Positions 8,384 through 17,288 are shown, counted from the stretch's first letter. The stretch: DNA of 64,000 nt from Nitrosomonas sp. Is79A3 (GCF_000219585.1 NC_015731.1:62001-126000); one strand, 5' to 3'. Made by a program: numbers and translations. Notes: generated by a model not told the origin, from the letters alone.

Positions 8384-9586
8384 CTAAAAATGGTAATGTA
8401 GCCCGAGGCCGATGTATTCAACTTTCTCCCTAAAGAACTGACCGGTAGGGGAATTGCCGTTGAAATACTCGGCAAGCACTTGAAATTTTCTGTTGAAGGC
8501 CTGGAAATTATCGAATTGAACGCCAGCCCGGGCGGATATGTCGGCGTTCCAATTGTTTTGCTCATGATTCTTGACGTCAACTGCCATAATTGGCCGCATT
8601 GCTGCGCTTTCTATACGCCATGGACTTCTGAATTCCAAGCCATATTGCACTGACCAGGGTTTGATGGTCGATGGTTCTTTATGAAAAATACCGCCGCCTC
8701 CGCCATAGACTCTTATCCCATAGGGAAGCTCATAAGAAAGCTTGAGATCGATGCCTTCATAGCTCAGATTGACACGCTCCAGGTTCGTCAGTTTTCTCAG
8801 TAAAAACTCATCGCCAAGATGAGAACTTTGATGATAGATACGGGCAAACGCCGATGCGTTATTCGCGCGCATACTGGAGTAGGCCGATGCAATAAAATCC
8901 GTGTTGATGAGATCGGATGAAGAAGCGCCCAGATTGAAATCACTGAAGACGGCGGCCTGAATACCTGTTTCCCATTGCACAATGGATTGCCCGATATTGG
9001 CGCGATAAAACGGTATCGTTTCACCAAAGCTAACCGAGCCATTGTTATTTCCATCAATGTTGTTGCCCACATAATTGCGATAAGCGGCTGAGAAATGAGC
9101 CCACCGCGGATCGGCGAGTAGCGGCTTAAACAAGTGGCCCTCGGGTAGCAGCCCGGTGGCTAGCATTGTTGAGCCTATTGCAGGCGTGCTTTTTTTAGGG
9201 AGAATTTCTTTATCCGGCACGGAAGCGGTCGCGACAGATCGCTGAACGGCGTGTTCTCCCATTTCCACTCTGGAGACTCCCGGTATCTCGGAAAGTATCT
9301 GCACAACTTTGGCGCGATCTCTTGCAGATATTTTATCGGCTGGTATCGTAATAGTCCCGTTACGTACAATTAATGCAGGAACATCAACTTTGAACTGATG
9401 TTTGAGAATTCCTGCGGCGTAACCAGCGATATAAGAATCATCAGGCATCGCAGCATTCACAGTGGATGACCCAAATAGCATGATCGCCATGATCAAAAGT
9501 AGCTGCGTTGTATTCCACCTTTTCTTATGGCTACGGCTTAAGCAAAACGCCGTCACGAGAGTATTCCGTATTTTGTATGTATTCAT
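8384..9586 (-). CDS. DUF1207 outer-membrane beta-barrel protein
   Basis: A 400-aa exported protein. After a long positively charged N-terminus and a hydrophobic stretch (about 29-45, ending VNA) comes a BON-like segment (NGTITIPADKISARDRAKVV), then the DUF1207 domain from about residue 125: LPEGHLFKPLLADPRWAHFS. It has the alternating strands of a barrel and ends in HYHF, a terminal aromatic typical of outer-membrane barrels. DUF1207 proteins have no established function. The true start could be the internal Met near residue 33 (MAIMLFGSSTVNA), which gives a standard signal peptide. It is the first gene of a two-gene unit with the catalase-related lipoprotein and has a regulatory box upstream. 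Confidence 0.82.
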   Translation of the reverse strand: MNTYKIRNTLVTAFCLSRSHKKRWNTTQLLLIMAIMLFGSSTVNAAMPDDSYIAGYAAGILKHQFKVDVPALIVRNGTITIPADKISARDRAKVVQILSEIPGVSRVEMGEHAVQRSVATASVPDKEILPKKSTPAIGSTMLATGLLPEGHLFKPLLADPRWAHFSAAYRNYVGNNIDGNNNGSVSFGETIPFYRANIGQSIVQWETGIQAAVFSDFNLGASSSDLINTDFIASAYSSMRANNASAFARIYHQSSHLGDEFLLRKLTNLERVNLSYEGIDLKLSYELPYGIRVYGGGGGIFHKEPSTIKPWSVQYGLEFRSPWRIESAAMRPIMAVDVKNHEQNNWNADISARAGVQFDNFQAFNRKFQVLAEYFNGNSPTGQFFREKVEYIGLGLHYHF

Positions 9587-9677
9587 CTATTTCCTAACTT
9601 GCTGGATTTATTAACCTGCAATCATCTAAGAACTGCGCATTGTCAGGGAGTGGAGAAAAGAATTTTTATCTCAACAA

Positions 9678-9720
9678 AGTATTGCAGCGATCGCGTATTG
9701 AGTATGTGCGCTGGCGCACA
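9678..9720 (-). promoter_or_regulatory. Crp/Fnr-type box b, DUF1207-catalase promoter
   Basis: TGTGCGCTGGCGCACA at 9705-9720 is a near-perfect palindrome. On the minus strand AATACT (9678-9683) starts 21 bp after it, 92 bp before the DUF1207 start. The box lies in the divergent region with box c. Confidence 0.65.
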
Positions 9721-9819
9721 AAATATGATTTTAAGGTTATCCAGAACTTGCGGTGCATAGCCCTGTTTGTAGCAGGCAAAGCCTCTGTTCGCCCGTTTCT
9801 GTCATCTTATTTTCATTTA

Positions 9820-9861
9820 TGTTCGCTATCGCACAGATTTTGATGGGTATTGCGATTATTA
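9820..9861 (+). promoter_or_regulatory. Crp/Fnr-type box c, Gly-zipper lipoprotein promoter
   Basis: TGTTCGCTATCGCACA at 9820-9835, followed 20 bp later by TTATTA (9856-9861). The gene starts at 9919, so a leader of about 50 nt is expected. Confidence 0.68.
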
Positions 9862-9918
9862 TTAATAATAAAATATAGGAATCTTCTTATATCTTGATGT
9901 TTACTAAAGAGGAATAGA

Positions 9919-10131
9919 ATGAAAACATTACTCACTACATTAGTTATCGCAGTGATACTCAGCTTAAATGGTTGTGCCGGAATGTCGGCGCGGGATAGGA
10001 ACACGGCGATCGGTGCGGGTGTTGGCGCTGTTGGCGGTGCAGCCCTTACCGGTGGAAGCGCGCTCGGAACGATCGGCGGTGCAGCGGTTGGCGGTGTTGT
10101 CGGTCACGAGGTCGGTAAAGGTAAAAAGTAG
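9919..10131 (+). CDS. Small glycine-zipper lipoprotein, OsmB-like
   Basis: A 70-aa protein with a lipoprotein signal (VILSLNGCAG, Cys 19) and then a Gly-zipper: AIGAGVGAVGGAALTGGSAL and IGGAAVGGVVGHEVGKGKK. The small-residue GxxxG spacing suits tight packing of membrane helices. It resembles OsmB and YMGG-type Gly-zipper proteins, which are stress-induced outer-membrane lipoproteins in enterics. AGAGGAA lies 8 bp before the ATG. It has its own box and -10 upstream and no downstream partner. The family name is by pattern; the role is inferred from OsmB. Confidence 0.82.
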   Translation: MKTLLTTLVIAVILSLNGCAGMSARDRNTAIGAGVGAVGGAALTGGSALGTIGGAAVGGVVGHEVGKGKK

Positions 10132-10278
10132 CATCAGTAGTTACACAAATCTGCTCTCGGTGATTAAATTCCACTTACCTTTTAATATTGTGCCTTTGCA
10201 ATGGGAGCATCTGGGTGGAAGTGGTCTCGCTTAGCTAAGTCAACGGATCACTCTACCCTTCCTTCGAGAAAAGATCAC

Positions 10279-12411
10279 ATGGCGAATCGGGTTTTGATTA
10301 TCACGAGCGATGCCATCGACGCCAAGTCGCTAGAGAACGTGCTCAGCCAAGCAGAAGATGGCGCATTCGACATTGAATGGGTTACGTGCCTTTCCGAAGG
10401 ACTTGCGCGGCTGCGGGCAGGAGATTTCGACGCTATTCTGGTGGATTTGTTTCTGCCCGACAGTCAAGGCATTGCAACATTTGATCAGCTGTTCGCGGTT
10501 GTGCCTCAAACGCCGATCTTGACGCTCCATGCGAAAGATAATCATATGCTTGCAAAGGAAGCAATGCAACGTGGCGCGCAAGGTCATTTGTCGAAAGATT
10601 ACTTTAGTAACAGTCTGGTACCACACTCGCTCCGCAATATCATCCAGCGCAAAGCCGTCGAGGAATCTCTCTTCATAGAAAAAACCCGCGCTGAAATTAC
10701 GCTCGACTCCATCAGCGACGCAGTCATTAGCACGGATATGGCAGGCAATGTCGATTATCTGAATACTGCAGCAGAGAGTTTGACCGGATGGTTGAAAGAA
10801 GAAGCGTGCGGGTATCCAATTCGCGAGGTGATGCGAATTATCGATGGTAATACTTGCAACACAGTGCCTAATCCGGTCGAGTTGGTGCTGCAGCAAGACA
10901 AACCGATGACATTGGCTGCGGATACGATTTTGATCCAGCGCGATGGAAACGAAGTGGCAATTGAAGACTCCACCGCACCGATCCATGATTCAAACGGGCG
11001 GATTCGTGGCGCAGTGATTGTGTTTCACGATGTCACGCCGGCGCGGGCGAGAGTCGCGAAAATGGCCTATTTGGCGCAGCACGATTCTCTGACTAATTTA
11101 CCGAACCGTGCGGTACTGAATGACCGTATCACCCAAGCCATCGAATTGGCAAAACGGCGTGGCACTTACCTGGCGCTGCTATTTCTGGATCTGGATAATT
11201 TCAAGCACATCAATGATTCGCTCGGACATTCAATCGGCGATAAGCTCCTGCAGTCCATCGCACAAGACCTGAGCACCTGTGTGCGCAGTTCCGACACGGT
11301 TAGCCGGTTGGGCGGGGACGAATTCGTGATACTACTGACACAGGACAAGCATGCACAAGACGCTGCCCTGACTGCCGACAAGATACTTACTGTGTTGGCA
11401 AAGCCACATGCCATTGCTGAGCATCATGTTCTGTATGTAACGACCAGCATCGGAATCAGTGTTTATCCCGCTGATGGCCAGGACCCGGAAACATTGATTA
11501 AGAATGCGGATATCGCGATGTATCACGCCAAGGAAAGAGGCCGGAACAATTACCAGTTCTTCAAGAATGCCATGAATCTTCGTGCGTTTGAGCGATTAGC
11601 CATTGAGACTCATCTCCGGTATGCATTGATGCGGCAGGAATTCGTCTTGTATTACCAGCCTAAGGTCAACCTGGATAGCGGGAAGATCACCGGTGCCGAG
11701 GCATTGTTGCGCTGGAAGCATCCGGAATGGGGTTTAGTACTGCCGGATCGCTTTGTGCAGATTGCAGAAGATTGCGGCTTGATCGTGCCGATCGGCCGCT
11801 GGGTGTTACGCGAAGCCTGCGCGCAAGCCAAGCGCTGGGAAGCAGCGGGATTGAAACTGGGATCAATCGCCGTGAATATCTCGGCGCTGGAATTTCGCTT
11901 CAAAGATTTCGTTGCGGGCGTGCAATTAATTTTGAACGAAACCGGGTTCGATCCCTGCCATCTGCAACTGGAAATTACCGAAAGCGTATTGATGCGCGAT
12001 GTCGAAACCAGCAACATGATACTTCAGCAACTTAAGGAGATGGGGATACAGCTGGCGGTGGATGATTTTGGCACAGGCTACTCCAGTTTGAGTTACCTGC
12101 ATCAATTTTCGATCGATATCCTCAAAATCGACCAGTCGTTTGTGCGGGATATCAGTTGTGATAACGGAATCATCGCGAGCGCTGTTATCGCCATGGGCGC
12201 CAGCCTTAAGCAACTGGTAATCGCCGAAGGTGTAGAGAAACAGGATCAGTTAGCCTTTCTGAAAACACAGCATTGCGAAGAAGGGCAAGGTTATTTTTTT
12301 AGCCGGCCAATTATCGCGGAGCAATTTGCACAACTGCTGGCAACAGGGCGATGCGATAAGCAAGAAAATCAGGGAAGTAATGATGAGTACCGTAGCGCAA
12401 CTATTGCGTAA
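10279..12411 (+). CDS. Response-regulator PAS-GGDEF-EAL protein (c-di-GMP turnover)
   Basis: A 710-aa cytoplasmic signalling protein. Order: receiver domain (about 1-120, with VDLFLPDSQG holding the presumed phospho-Asp), PAS (about 135-250, ITLDSISDAVISTDMAGNVD), GGDEF (about 260-430) and EAL (about 445-700). The cyclase motif SRLGGDEFVILL is intact, with an RSSD inhibitory I-site five residues before it. The EAL domain keeps AEALLRWKHPE, NISALEF, LEITESVLM, DDFGTGYSSL, KIDQSF and AEGVEK, so both activities are possible. I chose the ATG at 10279 (MANRVLIITSD) because it starts the receiver directly; the frame is open from 10201. No kinase gene is adjacent, so its input is unknown. No motif box precedes it. 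Confidence 0.9.
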   Translation: MANRVLIITSDAIDAKSLENVLSQAEDGAFDIEWVTCLSEGLARLRAGDFDAILVDLFLPDSQGIATFDQLFAVVPQTPILTLHAKDNHMLAKEAMQRGAQGHLSKDYFSNSLVPHSLRNIIQRKAVEESLFIEKTRAEITLDSISDAVISTDMAGNVDYLNTAAESLTGWLKEEACGYPIREVMRIIDGNTCNTVPNPVELVLQQDKPMTLAADTILIQRDGNEVAIEDSTAPIHDSNGRIRGAVIVFHDVTPARARVAKMAYLAQHDSLTNLPNRAVLNDRITQAIELAKRRGTYLALLFLDLDNFKHINDSLGHSIGDKLLQSIAQDLSTCVRSSDTVSRLGGDEFVILLTQDKHAQDAALTADKILTVLAKPHAIAEHHVLYVTTSIGISVYPADGQDPETLIKNADIAMYHAKERGRNNYQFFKNAMNLRAFERLAIETHLRYALMRQEFVLYYQPKVNLDSGKITGAEALLRWKHPEWGLVLPDRFVQIAEDCGLIVPIGRWVLREACAQAKRWEAAGLKLGSIAVNISALEFRFKDFVAGVQLILNETGFDPCHLQLEITESVLMRDVETSNMILQQLKEMGIQLAVDDFGTGYSSLSYLHQFSIDILKIDQSFVRDISCDNGIIASAVIAMGASLKQLVIAEGVEKQDQLAFLKTQHCEEGQGYFFSRPIIAEQFAQLLATGRCDKQENQGSNDEYRSATIA

Positions 12412-12673
12412 CACACCACAACTAACCACTAACTCTTCTCAATGACACTGATATTTTATCTACCGATGATCTCTTATAGCTGGCACCCCTGCTTTCCCGA
12501 TTGCCTCATCTATTTTTCTCCATCATCTTTGCCGAATGCTGCCTGCCGCAAGCGGGAAGTGCAATGATCTGCGAGGAAAATCATGAAAAATATTAATGTT
12601 ATAAATGTCTTAAAAAAAATCATTTGTATTTCTCCTTCAATTTGGCAGGCAGTCGAAAGTTCGTTCCATTTAG

Positions 12674-12813
12674 CAGGCCGTTGAAAAACGTTTTCAAGGC
12701 AGCCGATGCAAGGCAAAAACAGGCGAAAAAGCGCAGTTTATGCTTAATAAATGAGCATTTTGAGTCTGTTTTTAACACCGCAGCGGCAACGCAGATAGTT
12801 TTTCAACGGCCTG
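12674..12813. mobile_element. 140-bp MITE, copy 2 (inverted relative to copy 1)
   Basis: Same element as at 6318-6457 in reverse orientation, flanked by TTAG at 12670-12673 and 12814-12817, the reverse complement of the CTAA flanks of copy 1. It sits in the gene-poor stretch 12412-13607, which otherwise holds two gene remnants and one regulatory box. Confidence 0.88.
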
Positions 12814-12956
12814 TTAGAATTAATCGGCAATTCCGGCTATCCTATTTGCAGCCTACAGCACGATGCGGCCGTAGTCTGTTCGTTGCCGAACTGAGAATAA
12901 ACTTAGCGCAAACCAGAAGTGAATGAAGAACGGTTCTACCCGCGTAGCTATTATTT

Positions 12957-13112
12957 CTAAATGCTCAATCGTTGTTTGGCTGCGCGGATTACCCTTTGCC
13001 GCATTACCTTGCGCACATCCTGCCGGTCAAAAAATTCATCGAACTGCTGTTTTGTCTGACGGGCCAGCCGGTTACCAAATATGACCTCGGGAATTTCAGT
13101 AAATTCGATTTT
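12957..13112 (-). pseudogene. Unidentified C-terminal coding remnant
   Basis: A minus-strand frame with protein-like composition (EIPEVIFGNRLARQTKQQFD, then RKVMRQRVIRAAKQRL) ends in a TAG at 12957-12959. It is open back to a TGA near 13113, with no start codon or ribosome binding site. It looks like the tail of a lost gene. I do not recognise the family, and it could be chance. Confidence 0.3.
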
Positions 13113-13129
13113 TCAGTAATTTTTATTAG

Positions 13130-13145
13130 TGTACGCTAGCGTACA
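13130..13145. promoter_or_regulatory. Crp/Fnr-type box d, perfect palindrome
   Basis: TGTACGCTAGCGTACA is a perfect 16-bp palindrome of the motif. It lies 81 bp before the remnant of a BON-domain lipoprotein gene. I see no good -10 at the usual distance, which fits a decayed promoter. Confidence 0.62.
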
Positions 13146-13226
13146 GAGTGGGCACGACTAATCCGGGACAATTGCCATTGTGGAAAACATTATGAATGTT
13201 AATAATAAATTAACGGACTAACACTG

Positions 13227-13383
13227 ATGCTGATGGGCATTTTGTCAATCGTGGGTTGCGACATGATCGAAGGCAAAGCATCGCATCGCAATCTGATACC
13301 AAATGACGGTAGGAATAGAAGTGGATGACAGTGTCTCAACCACAGCAGTAAAGTCTGCTTTGCTTAAAGACACCGGTCTGTAA
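13227..13383 (+). pseudogene. Remnant of a BON-domain lipoprotein gene
   Basis: The first frame gives MLMGILSIVGCDMIEGKAS, like the end of a lipoprotein signal with its Cys, and stops soon after. A shifted frame then gives VDDSVSTTAVKSALLKDTGL before a TAA at 13381-13383, which matches the start of a BON domain (VDDxxITxxVKxALL). At least one frameshift and a premature end break it. BON proteins such as OsmY are stress-induced and exported. The box at 13130 probably served this gene. Confidence 0.55.
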
Positions 13384-13607
13384 TGAGCGTCGAGAAGTAA
13401 CAATGCGAAGTACTTTCATACCTTTAATGTATTCCACAGGCAAGTTAAGTGCTTGGTACAAATTAGTTTTCGTGCCAGCAGCGTATTTTTTAATTTGGAT
13501 CAAAAATGGCGCGCGATTTTAATATTCCACCGCTGAGTAAACTAATGCAAGAAGTCAAGCGCATTGTACAGATCCAAACTCAGCCTATTTATATACAGGT
13601 TATTCCC

Positions 13608-14381
13608 ATGCTTATTACAATTCCTGAATTTCAACGCTTTCAACAAGTTTTTACTACGCATATTCGCAATCCAAAGGTAAACACTCGACCGAATGGCTTT
13701 GAAGCGCGGCGAATGAGGATCTACAACGAACTTGTTTACAACAATACCGAAAGCGCGCTGCTAATCTGTTTTCCAGTATTGAAGAAGGCGTTAGGGAGAC
13801 GGCTCTGGGCACGGCTATTACGCGCCTTTATTGCCAAACATCGCTGTTACGCACCATTTTTTCGCCAGATACCCGACGAATTCATTCAGTTCCTGCAAAC
13901 GGAGTGGGCATCAACTTCAGATTATCCCAAATTCATACTGGAACTTTCACACTACGAATGGACAGAGTTGGCACTATCCATTTCAACCGTTACACCTGAC
14001 TGGGATAGAATTGATCGCGCCGGTGATTTATTTAAGCAACACCCTATTCTGAATCCAGTACTTGCGAATCTGCACTATAGCTGGCCGGTGCACCGAATCG
14101 GCCCGCGTATTCGGATAGCGCCCAAAGAAACCTTTTTATTGGTATTTCGCGATAGTTACTACCAGATTCAATTTGCTGAAATCAATGCCTTTACTTCACG
14201 TTTGTTGAATCTGCTGAAAACCGCAAGTTATACCGGTCAAGATGCACTCGAAAAGATCATTAAAGAAAGTTGCCATCCCGCACCAGAAGTCGTAATGCAA
14301 AGCGGATTAGCGATCATGTATGACCTGCGCGCACGCGGTGTACTGCTGGGTGCTAAGTGTGCGAATAGCGGGGGGTTATGA
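13608..14381 (+). CDS. DUF2063 putative DNA-binding protein (HvfC/BufC-like), orphan
   Basis: A 257-aa protein with the N-terminal DUF2063 domain: FQRFQQVFTTHIRNP, then EARRMRIYNELVYNNTESAL, CFPVLKKALGRRLW and HRCYAPFFRQIPDEFIQFLQ. The C-terminal half is the usual second HvfC/BufC domain. HvfC/BufC partners act with an MNIO (DUF692) enzyme that modifies small Cys-rich BufA-type peptides, but no DUF692 or BufA gene lies next to it here. The frame opens at 13506, but the ATG at 13608 gives the standard family N-terminus. The earlier ATG has no Shine-Dalgarno. Its role without partners is unknown; they may be elsewhere. Confidence 0.72.
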   Translation: MLITIPEFQRFQQVFTTHIRNPKVNTRPNGFEARRMRIYNELVYNNTESALLICFPVLKKALGRRLWARLLRAFIAKHRCYAPFFRQIPDEFIQFLQTEWASTSDYPKFILELSHYEWTELALSISTVTPDWDRIDRAGDLFKQHPILNPVLANLHYSWPVHRIGPRIRIAPKETFLLVFRDSYYQIQFAEINAFTSRLLNLLKTASYTGQDALEKIIKESCHPAPEVVMQSGLAIMYDLRARGVLLGAKCANSGGL

Positions 14382-14500
14382 AAAAAAGCACGATTTAGCC
14401 GCCTATCGTCAGCCAAATAGAGTTGAACGTTATTGATTACACATTATTTGAAAAGCGCATCTATTATTTTCCAGAATCGATTCATCAGCAAGGAATCAGT

Positions 14501-15541
14501 ATGTTTTTCTGCAAGCGCTCGCTGCAAGCTACGTTGTTCCTTTGCACACTATTCAATCAACTGTTACTGGCACAAAACGTGCCCAGCACGCAACAATTTC
14601 TGGAAAACTTCGGCATCAGCAGTGAGCAGATTAGCCAACTTGATCGCGGCGAAATTGTCACCTACGAAGTCAGTGAAACCAGCCAAAAAGAGGTGGCGAT
14701 TGGTGTTGTCATGTATATGCCGGTGCTGTTAACGCAAGTTCTCGAGTATCTGAAGCGCGGCAATCTGATAATACAGGACAGCAACATCACCGCTTCAGGG
14801 TTGATTCCGGACAATGCTGATATCAATACTTTCAGGAAATTTGCATTTGGCGAAAAACAGCTTGATGAAGCCAAAGCTTTTTTGAAAGCAGAAGCCGGGA
14901 ACAAATTCAACTTGTCGAAACAGGAAATCGAAGCGTTGCAGGCGTTACTGCCCAAGCCGGAAGATATCGATAAGACAATCCTGCTGAAAACCGCTTCGCA
15001 AAAGTATCGCGAGATCCTGTTGCAACGCTGGAAAGACTATCGCAAAAGCGGCTTGGCAGGGATCTCCGCCTATAGCCGCGACGGCAGCAATGCCGACCCG
15101 GCCACGGAATTGCGCACAGACGCGGTGAATAGCAAAACCTGGGTGCATTATTTTCCGCAACTGCAACAGGGCTGGCTGAATTACCCTGTAGGTTTGCCTA
15201 AGCCTGCAACCGAGCAGTTTTTCTGGATGAATCGCATCGTCGAGGATCGGCCCACTGCAATCTTAAGCCATCATGTCATCGCCGTGGGCAACGATGGCGG
15301 CATCATTCTGCACAGACAGTTTTACGTGGGTCATTCCTATAACTCCAGTCATGTTGTGGCAGGCGGCATACCCTATAAAGACGGCACGCTGATGTTTTAT
15401 TCGACCCGCAGCTCTACCGATCAGGTTAGCGGCATTGGCAGCAGTCTGAAACACGCAATAGGTCGCGAGCAAATGAAAAAGTTAATGATCAAAAACTTGC
15501 GGCAGTTGAACAAAAATTTGCAGAAAAAATCGAGTAAGTGA
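14501..15541 (+). CDS. Exported protein of unknown function
   Basis: A 346-aa protein with a clear signal peptide (hydrophobic CKRSLQATLFLCTLFNQLLLAQ). The mature part is mixed helical, with an amphipathic middle (IPDNADINTFRKFAFGEKQLDEAKAF shows such a pattern, about residues 105-130) and an aromatic C-terminal half. That half includes WVHYFPQLQQGWLNYPVGLP and RQFYVGHSYNSSHVVAGGIP. I do not recognise a family. AAGGA lies about 5 bp before the ATG at 14501. The open frame begins at 14423, but the residues before 14501 are not signal-like. It ends 122 bp before a strong terminator hairpin, so it is probably a single-gene unit. Confidence 0.7.
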   Translation: MFFCKRSLQATLFLCTLFNQLLLAQNVPSTQQFLENFGISSEQISQLDRGEIVTYEVSETSQKEVAIGVVMYMPVLLTQVLEYLKRGNLIIQDSNITASGLIPDNADINTFRKFAFGEKQLDEAKAFLKAEAGNKFNLSKQEIEALQALLPKPEDIDKTILLKTASQKYREILLQRWKDYRKSGLAGISAYSRDGSNADPATELRTDAVNSKTWVHYFPQLQQGWLNYPVGLPKPATEQFFWMNRIVEDRPTAILSHHVIAVGNDGGIILHRQFYVGHSYNSSHVVAGGIPYKDGTLMFYSTRSSTDQVSGIGSSLKHAIGREQMKKLMIKNLRQLNKNLQKKSSK

Positions 15542-15662
15542 GTCGAGGAACCAGTGTGTTTTTCTTTCCAAGCCAATGATTTATTTCCTGATGAAGGAGC
15601 GATCAGAGTTCTGGATGGGTGAGTCACCCGGATTCTTGGTTGTCTCAGGAGATTGCCTTGTT

Positions 15663-15698
15663 AAAAAGCCTGCTCAGTACAACTGAGCAGGCTTTTTA
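15663..15698. terminator. Bidirectional terminator
   Basis: An 11-bp stem, GCCTGCTCAGT with ACTGAGCAGGC, is flanked by AAAA and TTTTT on either side. It serves the exported-protein gene on the plus strand and the convergent OmpA-family gene on the minus strand. Confidence 0.92.
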
Positions 15699-15737
15699 AC
15701 AACATAACTATGCTATGACTCTTCTATATTGCGCCTC

Positions 15738-16598
15738 TTATCTTGTGGCTGTGTTTGCGATGATGATTTCAACGCGACGGTTTTGCTGACGACCGGATGC
15801 GGATTCATTGTCGTTGATTGGAAAGTTTTCACCTTTGCCATATGCCGCGAGCCGGTTAGAAGCGACACCCTGGTGGATCAGATAGGTCATCACCGAGTTT
15901 GCACGCCGTTGCGACAAGCCTAAGTTAAAGTCTTCGCTGCCGACATTATCAGTATGACCTTCTATCATCACCGTGCGATCCGGATACTGGTTCAGGAAAG
16001 CCGCAAGTTTGCCAAGATGGCTGGCTGCACCACCCTTGAGAGTCGCTTTGCCGGTATCAAACAGCAGATCGCCCAGCGTTACGACCAGACCGCGGTCTGT
16101 GGCTTTGGCATTCAACTCTGCAATCTGTTTTTGCAGATCCGCGGCTTGTTGCAGTGCTATCTCTGTGTCCATGTTGGCTAAATTCGCCTCTCTTCGCGCA
16201 GCAGTTGCCTCGCTGTGCGCTCTGTCGGCTTCGCGTGTGCGCGAATCAAGACGCGCGTTATCGCGTTGCTCGCTGAGCATTTTGCGCTGATCTTCTGATA
16301 AACGGCTTTGTGCCTGGAACGTGGCAATATCGATCTTGCGATCAGCCATAAACACCAGATGCTTGCCTAGACCTACATCTTCCTGCGGTACTTCTGCAGC
16401 ACGCACCGCAAGTTCAGCTTCCTGAATCGCAACCGGTGCGCGGCTGGCCAGTTGCGGATCAGATTGTAGTTGTATCAACTTGTTCCGGGCCATGTCGGCA
16501 CCTTCCGGTTTTATCGGCCCGGCCGAGCACGCGGCAAAAATAACGGGTGTTAGCGTGATGGCGATCAATTTTTTAAATCGATAGATTTGCGTGTTCAT
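15738..16598 (-). CDS. OmpA-family lipoprotein with DUF4398 region
   Basis: A 286-aa outer-membrane lipoprotein: signal with lipobox (TPVIFAACSA, Cys 23), a DUF4398-type helical region (about 25-95), a long Ala/Arg/Glu-rich coiled coil (about 95-165), and a C-terminal OmpA domain. The OmpA domain shows FDTGKATLKGGA, EGHTDNVGSEDFNLGLSQRR and GKGENFPINDNESASGRQQN with RRVEI. The OmpA domain binds peptidoglycan, so the protein ties the outer membrane to the wall. It overlaps the upstream DUF4398 gene by 4 bp (ATGA), so the two are translationally coupled and likely act together. Their shared promoter probably carries box e. Confidence 0.9.
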   Translation of the reverse strand: MNTQIYRFKKLIAITLTPVIFAACSAGPIKPEGADMARNKLIQLQSDPQLASRAPVAIQEAELAVRAAEVPQEDVGLGKHLVFMADRKIDIATFQAQSRLSEDQRKMLSEQRDNARLDSRTREADRAHSEATAARREANLANMDTEIALQQAADLQKQIAELNAKATDRGLVVTLGDLLFDTGKATLKGGAASHLGKLAAFLNQYPDRTVMIEGHTDNVGSEDFNLGLSQRRANSVMTYLIHQGVASNRLAAYGKGENFPINDNESASGRQQNRRVEIIIANTATR

Positions 16599-17011
16599 TG
16601 TTTGTCTCCCGTATTGCGTTGCATTTCTTGCTTCATGACGTCGGTACTTTTCAGCATTTCATCGTTGATTGCCTTGGCCTTGATTGCCTCAGCCTTGGCT
16701 AAAGCTAATTCGGCATCAACACGTGACTGTTCGGCAAGTTGCTGGGCCAAGATCATTTTCTCCTGCTGGACGGCAGCACGAGCTTCGGCAAGTTTTGTAC
16801 GCGCCTCATGCAGTTCAGCGGATGCATAGTCCACGGCGCGTGCTTGATCGGCACTGGTAATTGCCATTTCTGCGGCTGCTAGTTGCTGGTTTGGGGGCTG
16901 CGGAACTGTCGCACAAGCAGCGAGTGAGAACAGAATCGCAACGGCGGTTATAAGCTGCAACGGTGATTTGTGCGTGCCCATCACTTTCATTATTGTAGGT
17001 CTTTGAGTCAT
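16595..17011 (-). CDS. DUF4398 coiled-coil lipoprotein
   Basis: A 138-aa lipoprotein (signal ITAVAILFSLAACATVP, Cys near 30). It has a long helical DUF4398 domain of heptad-like Ala/Glu/Gln runs such as AELHEARTKLAEARAAVQQE. The frame is open from 17104, but AGGAGA stands 7 bp before the ATG at 17011 and decides the start. DUF4398 proteins are periplasmic and often encoded next to an OmpA-family lipoprotein, as here with a 4-bp overlap. The likely job is envelope structure or stress protection, which is inference. A Crp/Fnr-type box and -10 lie 50-90 bp upstream. Confidence 0.82.
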   Translation of the reverse strand: MTQRPTIMKVMGTHKSPLQLITAVAILFSLAACATVPQPPNQQLAAAEMAITSADQARAVDYASAELHEARTKLAEARAAVQQEKMILAQQLAEQSRVDAELALAKAEAIKAKAINDEMLKSTDVMKQEMQRNTGDKQ

Positions 17012-17061
17012 GTTGATTCTCCTGAATGGAATTTTCGGCGTAGCATTCAACCTTGTGATCA

Positions 17062-17103
17062 TTATCATCAGACTCAGTGAGCAATTCTGTGCGCTATCGT
17101 ACA
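17062..17103 (-). promoter_or_regulatory. Crp/Fnr-type box e, DUF4398-OmpA promoter
   Basis: TGTGCGCTATCGTACA at 17088-17103, one mismatch from a perfect palindrome. On the minus strand TGATAA (17062-17067) follows after 20 bp, and the coding start is at 17011. Confidence 0.7.
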
Positions 17104-17288
17104 TAGCCCTTATTTCTTAGTCAGGTCATTTCGGAGGTCAAACAAAGTCGATGCAAAACGAGAGGCTGTGCGTTATTCGTTCTGTTCACAAACTGAATTG
17201 TTGACGATATAGCGTATAAGTACGGATCAACGATCCGTTTTGTGCAACTGAGGCGTACTTGCCAGAATATGTCGAGCCCCCCTTTAAG

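Noticed and set aside
10330..10986. 218-aa minus-strand frame inside the GGDEF-EAL gene
   Set aside because: Antisense shadow of the receiver and PAS region with no family pattern.
17165..17185. TGTGCGTTATTCGTTCTG as a further box near box e
   Set aside because: Only one half site fits; no symmetric partner is present.
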